Assembly: GCF_900091465.1 (NCBI RefSeq)
Contig: NZ_FMHV01000002.1
Coordinates: 5,952,001-6,016,000 of the forward strand
Source: Micromonospora rhizosphaerae
GTDB lineage: Bacteria; Actinomycetota; Actinomycetes; Mycobacteriales; Micromonosporaceae
Direction: 5' to 3'
Length of the DNA stretch: 64,000 bases
In this document: one piece after another, positions 17,229 to 24,529 of the stretch
Position numbering within the stretch: position 1 is the stretch's first letter
How the letters are laid out: the number at the start of each line of letters is the position of its first letter
Notes under the pieces: model-generated
Databases searched by the model: none
The model's input: the letters and a program-made list of their open reading frames with translations, nothing else
Told to the model about the DNA's origin: nothing
Position numbers and translations under genes: made by a program

Positions 17229-18260
17229 TCAGGGACGGCGGGCCGGGGGCACGCAGCACGGCGTCGGGCAGGTGTCCCACATCGGCAGCTCGCCGAGGCG
17301 GCGGCGCAGCCGCTCCCCGTCCGGCGCGGTCCGCTCGGTCACCAGCTCGCGGACCATCGCCACGAACCGCGGGTCGGTGCCCGGCGTGCCGGCCCGGACG
17401 AACTCCAGACCGAGCTGCTTGGCCGTCTCCAGCGCCTCGCTGTCCAGGTCCCAGACCACCTCGAGGTGGTCGGAGACGAACCCGATCGGGCTGACCACCA
17501 CGCTGGTGACGCCCCGCTCGGCGAGGGTGGCCAGGTGGTCGTTGATGTCCGGCTCCAGCCACGGCACCTGCGGCGGGCCGGACCGGCTCTGCCAGACCAG
17601 GTCGTACGGCAGGTCGGGGGCGGCCGCCGCGTGCACCAGCCGGGCGGTCTCCTCGAGCTGGGCGGTGTACCGGCCGCCGTGCGGGCCGGCGGTGGCGGCC
17701 GCCGACACGGGTACGGAGTGCGCGGTGAAGACGATCCGGGTGGTGTCCCGCTTCGCCGGGTCGAGCTGGGCCAGCGCGGCCTTCACCGCGTCGGCGTGCG
17801 GCTCGACGAATCCCGGGTGGTCCCAGAACTGCCGCAGCTTGTCGATCACAGGAGCGTCCTGGCCGACCGCGGCCCGGGCCGCGGCGATGTCCTCCTGGTA
17901 CTGCCGGCAGGAGGAGTAGCCGCCGTACGCGCTGGTGACGAAGGCGAGCGCCCGCTTGACCCCGTCGTCGCGCATCTGCGCCACGGTGTCGGCGAGCATC
18001 GGGTCCCAGTTCCGGTTGCCCCAGTAGACCGGCAGGTCGACGCCGTGGCCGGCGAAGTCCGCGCGGATCGCGGCCAGCAGCTCCCGGCACTGCTGGTTGA
18101 TCGGGGAGACCCCGCCGAAGTGCAGGTAGTGCTCGGCGACCTCGGCGAGCCGCTCCGGCGGCACGCCCCGCCCCCGAGTCACGTTCTGCAGGAACGGCAG
18201 CACGTCCTCGGGCCGCTCCGGGCCGCCGAAGGAGACCAGCACCAACGCGTCGTACGACAT
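17229..18260 (-). CDS. hemH: Ferrochelatase (coproporphyrin III type)
   Basis: Inserts ferrous iron into a porphyrin in the last part of heme synthesis; actinobacterial members act on coproporphyrin III in the coproporphyrin-dependent pathway (family knowledge). The 343-residue protein has the N-terminal YDALVLVSFGGPERPEDVLP, the iron-site His region FTAHSVPVS and PIGFVSDHLEVVWDLD. A cysteine in SAYGGYSSCRQY and a C-terminal cluster (DTCPTPCC) resemble the [2Fe-2S] ligands of actinobacterial ferrochelatases. It is likely co-transcribed with the HAD gene downstream and the inhA-fabG genes upstream (71 bp gap). Confidence 0.9.
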   Translation of the reverse strand: MSYDALVLVSFGGPERPEDVLPFLQNVTRGRGVPPERLAEVAEHYLHFGGVSPINQQCRELLAAIRADFAGHGVDLPVYWGNRNWDPMLADTVAQMRDDGVKRALAFVTSAYGGYSSCRQYQEDIAAARAAVGQDAPVIDKLRQFWDHPGFVEPHADAVKAALAQLDPAKRDTTRIVFTAHSVPVSAAATAGPHGGRYTAQLEETARLVHAAAAPDLPYDLVWQSRSGPPQVPWLEPDINDHLATLAERGVTSVVVSPIGFVSDHLEVVWDLDSEALETAKQLGLEFVRAGTPGTDPRFVAMVRELVTERTAPDGERLRRRLGELPMWDTCPTPCCVPPARRP

Positions 18261-18330
18261 GGGCCCATTCTCCCCCGACGGCCGTGACAGCCCGGCGACC
18301 ACCCCGGGACGGGCGGGTTTCGGTGTTGTC

Positions 18331-19098
18331 TCAGGCGCCGATCGCGTGGTAGCCGCCGTCGACGTGGACGATCTCGCCGGTGGTGGCCGGGAACCAGTCC
18401 GACAGCAGCGCCAGGCAGGCCCGGGCGGCCGGCTCCTGGTCGGTGAGGCTCCAGCCGAGCGGGGCGCGCTCGGCCCAGGCGTCCTCGAACTGCTCGAAGC
18501 CGGGGATGGACTTGGCCGCGATGGTGCGCAGCGGGCCGGCGGCCACCAGGTTGCTGCGGATGCCCTGCTTGCCCAGGTGCAGCGCCAGGTAGCGGGAGGC
18601 GGACTCCAGCCCGGCCTTGGCCACGCCCATCCAGTCGTAGACCGGCCAGGCCTTGGTGGCGTCGAAGGTGAGGCCGACCACCGCGCCGCCCGTAGACATC
18701 AGCGGCAGCGCCGCCATGGCCAGGGACTTGTAGGAGTACGTGGAGACCTGCAGCGCGGTCGCCACGTCCTCCCACGGGGCGTCGAGGAAGCCGCCGCCGA
18801 GGCAGCTCTGCGGAGCGAAGCCGATCGAGTGGACCACCCCGTCGAGGCCGTCGACGTGCTCGCGGACCTTGTCGGCGAGGCCGGCGAGGTGCTCCGTGTT
18901 GGTCACGTCGAGCTCGATCACCGGGGCCGGCTCGGGCAGCCGCTTGGCGATCCGCTCGACCAGGGAGAGCCGCCCGTAGCCGGTGAGGACCACCTGGGCC
19001 CCGTTCTCCTGGGCGAGCTTCGCCACCGCGAAGGCGATCGAGGCGTCGGTGATGACGCCGGTGACCAGCAGCCGCTTACCGGCGAGCAGTCCGGACAT
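18331..19098 (-). CDS. inhA: Enoyl-ACP reductase (FabI/InhA type)
   Basis: NADH-dependent reductase for the last step of each type II fatty-acid elongation cycle. The 255-residue SDR protein has the divergent FabI cofactor motif (LLVTGVITDASIAFAVAKLA), LDGVVHSIGFAP, and the catalytic Tyr-Lys region VYDWMGVAKAGLESASRYLA with LGKQGIRSNLVAAGPLRTIAAKSIPGF, typical of InhA/FabI. It follows fabG with 21 bp between them, the arrangement known from mycobacteria (mabA-inhA). A GGAGG site supports ATG 19098. Confidence 0.92.
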   Translation of the reverse strand: MSGLLAGKRLLVTGVITDASIAFAVAKLAQENGAQVVLTGYGRLSLVERIAKRLPEPAPVIELDVTNTEHLAGLADKVREHVDGLDGVVHSIGFAPQSCLGGGFLDAPWEDVATALQVSTYSYKSLAMAALPLMSTGGAVVGLTFDATKAWPVYDWMGVAKAGLESASRYLALHLGKQGIRSNLVAAGPLRTIAAKSIPGFEQFEDAWAERAPLGWSLTDQEPAARACLALLSDWFPATTGEIVHVDGGYHAIGA

Positions 19099-19119
19099 GT
19101 GCAGTTCCCTCCGTCTTTC

Positions 19120-19824
19120 TCAGTGGCCCATGCCGAGGCCGCCGTCGACCGGGATCACGGCGCCGGAGATGTAGCCCGCCGCGTCCGAGGCGAGCCACGC
19201 GACCACGCCGGCGACCTCCTCCGGGGCGGCGAACCGGCCGGCCGGGATGGCCTTGCGGTACTCGGTACGACGATCCTCGGGCAGCGCGGCGGTCATGTCG
19301 GTGTCGATGAAGCCGGGCGCGACCACGTTGGCGGTGATGTTCCGGCTGCCCAGCTCGCGGGTGATCGAGCGGGCCACGCCGACCAGGCCGGCCTTGCTGG
19401 CCGCGTAGTTGACCTGGCCCGGGCCGCCGTACAGGCCGACAACCGAGGAGATGAAGATCATCCGGCCCCACTTCGCCCGGAGCATCTTCGCCGACGCCCG
19501 CTTGGCGCACCGGAACGAGCCGGTCAGGTTGGTGTCCACGACCCGGGTGAACTGCTCCTCGGACATCCGCATCAGCAGCGTGTCGTCGGTGATGCCGGCG
19601 TTGGCGACCAGCACCTCCACCGGCCCCAGCTCGCCCTCGATCGTGGTGAAGGCCGCGTCGACGGAGTCGGAGTCGGTGACGTCACACTTCACGCCGAAGA
19701 GCCCCTCGGGGGCCTCGCCGCTGCGGTAGGTCACCGCCACCCGGTCGCCCTGCTTGGCGAAGGCCTGCGCGATGGCCAGGCCGATCCCCCGGTTGCCGCC
19801 GGTCACCAGCACGGTACGGGCCAC
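19120..19824 (-). CDS. fabG: 3-oxoacyl-ACP reductase FabG (MabA type)
   Basis: NADPH-dependent reduction of 3-oxoacyl-ACP in fatty-acid elongation. The 234-residue classical SDR has TGGNRGIGLAIAQAF, the NAGITDD block, the catalytic Ser in FISSVVGLYG and YAASKAGLVGVARSI, ending in VDGGLGMGH. It is the first gene of the fabG-inhA unit, possibly extended to hemH and the HAD gene. GTG 19824 is chosen because AGAGGGGG lies six to seven bases upstream; longer in-frame extensions read through the promoter region. Confidence 0.92.
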   Translation of the reverse strand: MARTVLVTGGNRGIGLAIAQAFAKQGDRVAVTYRSGEAPEGLFGVKCDVTDSDSVDAAFTTIEGELGPVEVLVANAGITDDTLLMRMSEEQFTRVVDTNLTGSFRCAKRASAKMLRAKWGRMIFISSVVGLYGGPGQVNYAASKAGLVGVARSITRELGSRNITANVVAPGFIDTDMTAALPEDRRTEYRKAIPAGRFAAPEEVAGVVAWLASDAAGYISGAVIPVDGGLGMGH

Positions 19825-19861
19825 GGGTCCCCCTCTGCTCAGCTGATCCACGTCGGTCCGG

Positions 19862-19885
19862 AGCCTAGGGGTTACCGGCAGGTAA
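19862..19885 (-). promoter_or_regulatory. Candidate fabG promoter with TTACC-N4-GGTAA palindrome
   Basis: On the minus strand TAGGCT (19862-19867) fits a -10 box, about 38 bases before the fabG start. Directly upstream is the perfect inverted repeat TTACC-N4-GGTAA (19872-19885), placed where a repressor would block the promoter. The cognate regulator is unknown. Confidence 0.4.
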
Positions 19886-19981
19886 GCGCTAACGGAGGAG
19901 CCCGCGCAGCGGGGTCGGTCGGCCCACCGGACGGGCCCTGCGAACCGGTCGGCCGAGTGCGGCGGGCCGGCGCGCCGGGTG

Positions 19982-20141
19982 TACGATGATCGGCGTTTGC
20001 GGGCGTTGGATCGCCCGCGATTTCGGGCCCCGCCGACCGCAGGAGGTGATCGCTGTGCGAGATAGCGATCCTCCCAGTCGTGGCCGGGCCGACCGTCAGC
20101 CCCGCTGAGCCACGACTCAGTCAGGTGAGCTGACCCAGCTC
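19982..20141 (+). ncRNA. Structured leader with start-codon hairpin and alternative stems
   Basis: TACGAT (19982-19987) is a good -10 box. Downstream are a hairpin GCGGGCG/CGCCCGC, then AGGAGGTGATC (20041-20051), close to a full complement of the 16S rRNA 3' end. GATCGCT (20048-20054) pairs perfectly with AGCGATC (20064-20070), leaving a GTG start in a nine-base loop, and GGAG can pair with CTCC at 20071-20074. A 9-bp stem (20076-20084 with 20109-20117) competes with CTGAG/CTCAG (20105-20120). GTCAG/CTGAC (20120-20134) competes with GAGCTG/CAGCTC (20127-20141). The architecture resembles a translational or attenuation switch. Not a family I recognise. Confidence 0.45.
20055..20108 (+). CDS. 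17-codon leader ORF
   Basis: GTG start eight bases after the core of AGGAGG, encoding VRDSDPPSRGRADRQPR. Five of 17 residues are arginine (codons CGA, CGT, CGG, CGT, CGC) and there is one Pro-Pro. The start codon lies in the loop of a perfect 7-bp stem, and the stop codon lies in the loop of the next 9-bp stem, so translation would change the folding of both. It may be a regulatory leader peptide. The strong Shine-Dalgarno sequence supports translation, but no homology is known to me. Confidence 0.45.
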   Translation: MRDSDPPSRGRADRQPR

Positions 20142-20318
20142 CCGCTCCCCCGCACCGCCCGTTTCCTCGGCCTCCGGCCGGGGCGACCGTGCTGCGCCGC
20201 CCTCGCCCGGGCCGGCCGCGGAGGAGCCCCCCGGTCACGACTTCGTGTGCGCGTCCTGATCCACCCCTGCGGTCCGGCACGTCCGCCCCGGACCGTCCAG
20301 TCGCCACGGAGCCGTCCC

Positions 20319-20405
20319 ATGAGCCGTTACGTCGCCCCGCTGGGCTTCACCCTCGCCGCCGTCTGGGTCGCGGTCCTCTTCGTCCTGGCCGGCGGCGGTC
20401 ACTGA
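20319..20405 (+). CDS. 28-residue single-span membrane peptide
   Basis: ATG start with GGAG seven bases upstream. The peptide begins MSRYVAPLGFTLAAVW and continues as one hydrophobic helix ending LAGGGH, consistent with a tiny single-pass membrane protein. It is the only other credible plus-strand ORF in the isolated 19982-20405 unit and ends 30 bases before the convergent VWA gene. Function unknown; small one-helix proteins often attach to larger membrane complexes. Confidence 0.5.
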   Translation: MSRYVAPLGFTLAAVWVAVLFVLAGGGH

Positions 20406-20435
20406 CCGCCGCCGGCCCTCGGCCGCCGCGCCCGG

Positions 20436-21386
20436 TCAGAGCAGGCGCGACGACCAGAGCAGGCTCAGCCCGCCGGCGCAGAGCGCGAAGAGCAGCGCGA
20501 TCCCGGCGTACCACTGGGTGATCTCGCGCGGCTCGGTGCGGAACCCGATCGAGCTGCCCATGTCCTGATAGACCTGCTTCAGCTCGCTGACCGAGGCGGC
20601 CTCGTAGAAATACCCCTCCGTGGTCTCCGCGAGCTGCGCCAGGGCCAGCCGGTCCACCGGCACCCGCTGCAGCTGGCCGCCGATGTCCACCTGCCCGGCG
20701 TCGGTGCCGAAGGCGATGGTGGAGACCGGCACGTTCGCCGCCTGCGCCGCCGCCGCCGCGTCCTCGATTGACCGGCCGGAGGTGCGGTAGCCGTCGGAGA
20801 GCAGCACGATCCGAGCCGGTGGGATGCCGGCCGCCCCGTCGGCGGGCACCGAGCGGATCGCCTCGAGGCAGGTGAAGACCGCCTCCCCGGTGGCGGTGGC
20901 CTCGGCCAGCACCAGCCCGTCGATCGCGGTGGTCACCGCCTCCCGGTCCTTGGTCGGCGACACCAGCACGTTCGCGGACTTGGCGAAGGAGACCAGCCCG
21001 AGGTTGTAGCTCTCGGGCAGCTCGCCGACGAACTGCTTGGCCGCCTCCTGGGCGGCCTCCAACCGGTTCGGCGCCACGTCGTCGGCCTGCATGGAGAGCG
21101 ACACGTCGATGGCGAGCATGACGGTGGCCCGTTCCAGCGGCTCCTTGGTGTCCATCGCCGGGCGGGCCATGGCGGTGGCCAGCGTCAGCAGGCAGAGCAG
21201 GAACGCGGTGGCCGCCGCGTGCCGCCGCCAACCGAGCCCCTTGGGCGCGAGGGTCCGCAGCAGGTCCACGTTGGTGAACCGCATCGCGTACGCCCGGCGG
21301 TGCAGCTGCCGCCAGACGTACGCGGCGGCCAGGGCGAGCACCGGCAGCACGGCCAGCAGCCACCACGGTTGCAGAAAACGGATCAT
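20436..21386 (-). CDS. VWA domain membrane protein (BatA/BatB-like)
   Basis: A 316-residue protein with N-terminal membrane segments (residues 8-25 and 57-73) and a C-terminal segment (about 292-312), flanking an extracytoplasmic von Willebrand A domain. The MIDAS motif is intact (VMLAIDVSLSMQADDVAPNR, with a later IVLLSDGYRTSG). VWA, DUF58 and MoxR proteins form a conserved unit thought to act in complex assembly or stress tolerance. The ATG overlaps the upstream DUF58 stop as ATGA, showing translational coupling. Confidence 0.88.
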   Translation of the reverse strand: MIRFLQPWWLLAVLPVLALAAAYVWRQLHRRAYAMRFTNVDLLRTLAPKGLGWRRHAAATAFLLCLLTLATAMARPAMDTKEPLERATVMLAIDVSLSMQADDVAPNRLEAAQEAAKQFVGELPESYNLGLVSFAKSANVLVSPTKDREAVTTAIDGLVLAEATATGEAVFTCLEAIRSVPADGAAGIPPARIVLLSDGYRTSGRSIEDAAAAAQAANVPVSTIAFGTDAGQVDIGGQLQRVPVDRLALAQLAETTEGYFYEAASVSELKQVYQDMGSSIGFRTEPREITQWYAGIALLFALCAGGLSLLWSSRLL

Positions 21387-22357
21387 CGTGTCGTCCCTCG
21401 GGTGCGGGCGTGCCGCTGCGCGGCCACGAAACGCACCATGTCCAGCAGCCAGTCTCGGTCGGTACGCAGCCGCAGGTGGGCCGCGCCGGCGGCGCGCAGT
21501 TCGGCGGCGATCGCCGCGCGCTGGGCGGCGGCCGCCTCGGCGTACCGGCGGCGCAGTCGCGGGTCGGCCGTCTGCACCTCGTGCAGCTCCCCCGTCTCCG
21601 GGTCGATCACCGGCAGCACCCCCACGTCGGGTAGCTCCAGCTCGCGCGGGTCGACCACCTCGATCGCCAGCACGTCGTGCCGGACCCGCAACTTACGGAG
21701 CGGCCGGCCCCACTGCTGTGGGGGAGCCAGGAAGTCGGAGATGACCACCGCCACGCCGCGCCGCCGCGGTGGCCGGTTGAGCATGTCGACCAGGGCGCCG
21801 AGGTCGCTGCGTCCGGGGCGGATCTCGGCCCCGGCGATCGCCCGGAGCAGCCCCTGCGCCTCCTTGCGACCGCCGCGGGCGGGCAGCCGCAGCAGGGTTC
21901 CCGGCCCGGTCGCCGGCGACGCGCCCCGCCACCGGCCGGCCGGCGCCGGGGCGCCGGTGCCGACCACCGCCCCGATCCGGTTGCCGCCGCGCACCGTCAG
22001 GTGGGCCAGCGCGGCCGCCGCGGCGATCACCACGTCCCGCTTGAGCCACTGCCCGGTGCCGAAGTCCAGGCTCGCCGAGAGGTCCACCGCCAGCCAGGTC
22101 TCCAGCTCCCGGTCGGCCACCGTACGCCGGACGTGCGGCATCGTCGTCCGCGCGGTGACCGGCCAGTCCATCCGGCGTACGTCGTCGCCGGGGCGGTACT
22201 CGCGGGACTCCCCCGCCTCGCTGCCCGGCCCGGGTAGCAGTCCGGCGTAGTCGCCCTGGAGCAGGCCGTCCAGCTTGCGGGTGACCAGCAGCTGCAACCG
22301 CGACAGCACCAGCGCGCTGCGGTCCCCGCCGGCCGCGGCGGGCATGGCTGGGGTCAC
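21383..22357 (-). CDS. DUF58 domain protein
   Basis: A 324-residue protein with the DUF58 signature RRMDWPVTARTTMPHVR preceded by GESREYRPGDDV, and a VWA-like core (TWLAVDLSASLDFGTG, VAVVISDFLAPP). It contains no clear membrane helix. It is the middle gene of the moxR-DUF58-VWA unit and overlaps both neighbours by four bases (GTGA with moxR, ATGA with the VWA gene). The GTG at 22357 is fixed by that overlap. Confidence 0.88.
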   Translation of the reverse strand: MTPAMPAAAGGDRSALVLSRLQLLVTRKLDGLLQGDYAGLLPGPGSEAGESREYRPGDDVRRMDWPVTARTTMPHVRRTVADRELETWLAVDLSASLDFGTGQWLKRDVVIAAAAALAHLTVRGGNRIGAVVGTGAPAPAGRWRGASPATGPGTLLRLPARGGRKEAQGLLRAIAGAEIRPGRSDLGALVDMLNRPPRRRGVAVVISDFLAPPQQWGRPLRKLRVRHDVLAIEVVDPRELELPDVGVLPVIDPETGELHEVQTADPRLRRRYAEAAAAQRAAIAAELRAAGAAHLRLRTDRDWLLDMVRFVAAQRHARTRGTTR

Positions 22358-23459
22358 GGCCGCTGCCCGGGCCAGCCGGCGCCGGACGGTGCGCCCGGTG
22401 GCGGCGGGGTGGCCTGCTGCCGGGGCGCGACCGACGGCACCGGGATGGTGGACATCACCCGGTGCACGATGTGGTCGGCCGGCACGTCGTCGGCGAGCGC
22501 GTCGTAGCTGAGCACCAGCCGGTGCCGCAGGATGTCCGGGGCGATGTCCTGCACGTCCTGCGGCAGGGCGTAGTCCCGGCCGCGCAGCAGCGCCAGCGCC
22601 CGGGTGGCCCGGACCAGCCCGAGCGAGGCGCGCGGGCTGGCACCGTACTGGATGAGCTGCGCGACGTCCGGCATGCCGTGTTCGGCCGGGGTACGCGTGG
22701 CCAGCACCAGCCGGACCGCGTAGTCCACCAGTGCGTTGTGCACGAAGACCTGGTCGGCCTTGCGCTGCAGGGCGATCAGGTCGGAGGGGCTGAACACCCG
22801 CGCCGGCTCGGGCGGGGCGACGCCCATCCGGTAGACGATCTCGCGCTCCTCGGCGTCGGTCGGGTAACCCACCACGATCTTCATCAGGAAGCGGTCCCGC
22901 TGCGCCTCCGGCAACGGGTAGACCCCTCCTGCTCGATCGGGTTCTGCGTCGCCATCACCAGGAACGGGTCGGGCACCCGGTGGGTCTCCCCGCCGATCGA
23001 CACCTGACGCTCGCTCATCACCTCCAGCAGCGCCGACTGCACCTTGGCCGGCGCCCGGTTGATCTCGTCGGCGAGCAGGAAGTTCACGAAGACCGGCCCC
23101 AGCTCGACGTCGAACTTCTCGCTGGACTGCCGGTAGATCCGGGTGCCCATGATGTCGGCCGGGACCAGGTCGGGGGTGAACTGCACCCGGGCGAAGGAGC
23201 CACCGATCACGCGGGCCAGGGTCTCCACGGCGAGCGTCTTCGCCACGCCGGGCACCCCCTCCAGCAGGCAGTGGCCGCGGGCGAGCAGGGCGACGAGCAT
23301 CCGCTCGACCATCCGGTCCTGACCGACGATCACCCGCTTGATCTCGAACAACGCCCGTTCCAGCAGGGTGGCGTCCTCGGCCGGCGTGGTGACCGCGGGC
23401 GGCGCGTCCGGCACGGCCTCGGTCGGGGTCGGGGCGTCGGGCGTGGTCGGCTGGGCCAC
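22354..23459 (-). pseudogene. moxR: MoxR family AAA ATPase gene with one-base frameshift
   Basis: AAA+ ATPase of the MoxR class, a chaperone-like partner of the VWA protein. Walker A is EGVPGVAKTLAVETLA, Walker B is FLLADEINRAPAKVQ, and sensor 1 is MATQNPIEQEG. After IEQEG the frame is lost at a run of four C on the plus strand (22923-22926). A fifth would give GVYPLPEAQRDRFLMKI and continue in frame to the end (ASPRASLGLVRATRALALL). Both halves are otherwise intact, total about 368 residues, so the gap is probably a homopolymer error. GGAGG four bases before GTG 23459 sets the start. First gene of the operon. Confidence 0.85.
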
Positions 23460-23554
23460 CGGTCCTCCACAGCATGATCGGTTGTCGCGGCGTGGTGCGT
23501 ATCAAGACTGTCATGCCCGGCTGAGAGCCGAGGTCGGGAGAAGCCGATTTTCGC

Positions 23555-23596
23555 CACGCCGTCCGACGCCACCGGCGAGCACGCCGTCCGACGCCA
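23555..23596. repeat. 17-bp direct repeat
   Basis: CACGCCGTCCGACGCCA occurs at 23555-23571 and 23580-23596, a period of 25, in the gap between moxR and the next plus-strand gene. It could be a regulator site pair or chance duplication. The remaining gap (23460-23748) holds the moxR ribosome binding site and no clear ORF. Confidence 0.5.
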
Positions 23597-23748
23597 GGAA
23601 AACGCTGAACACGGGTGGACAGAAAGGGGTACGGCGTGTGTACGATTCACCCCGTCGCCGGGCGGCTCCCCCCGTGGCCGCCCGGCGCCAAACTCCCGGG
23701 CTGCGCCCGGCGCTGGCCTTCCCGGCGCCCCGGCCTAGACTCGCCCGG

Positions 23749-23979
23749 ATGACCACTTCCGCCCCCGCCGAGGATGCGCTGGTCTGCTCCGCGCGTGGGT
23801 GTCGCGCTCCCGCCGTCTGGGCGTTGCGCTGGAACAATCCCCGGCTGCACGACCCCGACCGGCGCAAGACCTGGCTGGCCTGTCCCGACCACCGGGAGTC
23901 GCTCGGCGCCTTCCTCGACGGGCGCGGCTTCCTGCGCGAGGTCGTGCCGGTGACCGGATCGCCTACCCTCGAAGGGTGA
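23749..23979 (+). CDS. Small conserved cysteine/histidine protein
   Basis: A 76-residue protein with paired cysteines and histidines (LVCSARGCRAPAVWALRWNN, then WLACPDHRESLGAFL), a likely zinc-binding CxxxxC and CxxH arrangement. Proteins of this type are widespread in actinobacteria without a proven role. TAGACT (23736-23741) lies seven bases before the ATG, so the mRNA is probably leaderless. It precedes two bacterial PH-domain protein genes on the same strand, 22 bp away. Confidence 0.75.
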   Translation: MTTSAPAEDALVCSARGCRAPAVWALRWNNPRLHDPDRRKTWLACPDHRESLGAFLDGRGFLREVVPVTGSPTLEG

Positions 23980-24001
23980 GCGAGCGCAGCGGATCACCGC
24001 G

Positions 24002-24529
24002 GTGAACGATGACGACCTCGCCGGGCCGACGCCGGCCCCGGCCCGCCCCCTGGAGCCCTGGCCGGACACCGTCCGCTGGCAGCCGATCTCCGACGACCTG
24101 ATCTGGGTGGAGCTGATCCGGCTGGGCATGGTGCTCGCCGTCCTGCTGACCGGGCTCGCCCTCGGCTGGGCGCTCACCGGTAACTGGCTCTTCGGCGCCG
24201 CCCTCGGCGTCGTGGTGCTGCTGGCCGGCTGGCGGACGGTCACCATCGTCCGGGCGGTGCACGCCTGGGGGTACGCCGAGCGGGAGAACGACCTCCTGGT
24301 CCGGCACGGGCTGCTGGTCCGGCGGCTCTCCATCGTCCCGTACTCGCGGATGCAGTTCGTCGACGTCAGCGCGGGGCCGCTGGAGCGGGCGTTCGACCTG
24401 GCCACCGTGCAGCTGCACACGGCGGCGGCGGCGAGCGACGCGCGGGTGCCCGGGCTGCGGCCGGCGGAGGCGTCCCGGTTGCGCGACCGGCTGACCGCCC
24501 TGGGCGAGGACCGGGCGGAGGGACTGTGA
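24002..24529 (+). CDS. Bacterial PH domain membrane protein (YdbS-like)
   Basis: A 175-residue protein with two membrane helices (about residues 40-58 and 63-80) and one bPH_2 domain (VRHGLLVRRLSIVPYSRMQFVDVSAGPLERAFDLATVQLHT). It forms a pair with the larger downstream PH-domain protein, overlapping by four bases (GTGA at 24526). Such YdbS/YdbT pairs are linked to membrane or lipid stress in other bacteria. The start is GTG 24002. Confidence 0.85.
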   Translation: MNDDDLAGPTPAPARPLEPWPDTVRWQPISDDLIWVELIRLGMVLAVLLTGLALGWALTGNWLFGAALGVVVLLAGWRTVTIVRAVHAWGYAERENDLLVRHGLLVRRLSIVPYSRMQFVDVSAGPLERAFDLATVQLHTAAAASDARVPGLRPAEASRLRDRLTALGEDRAEGL

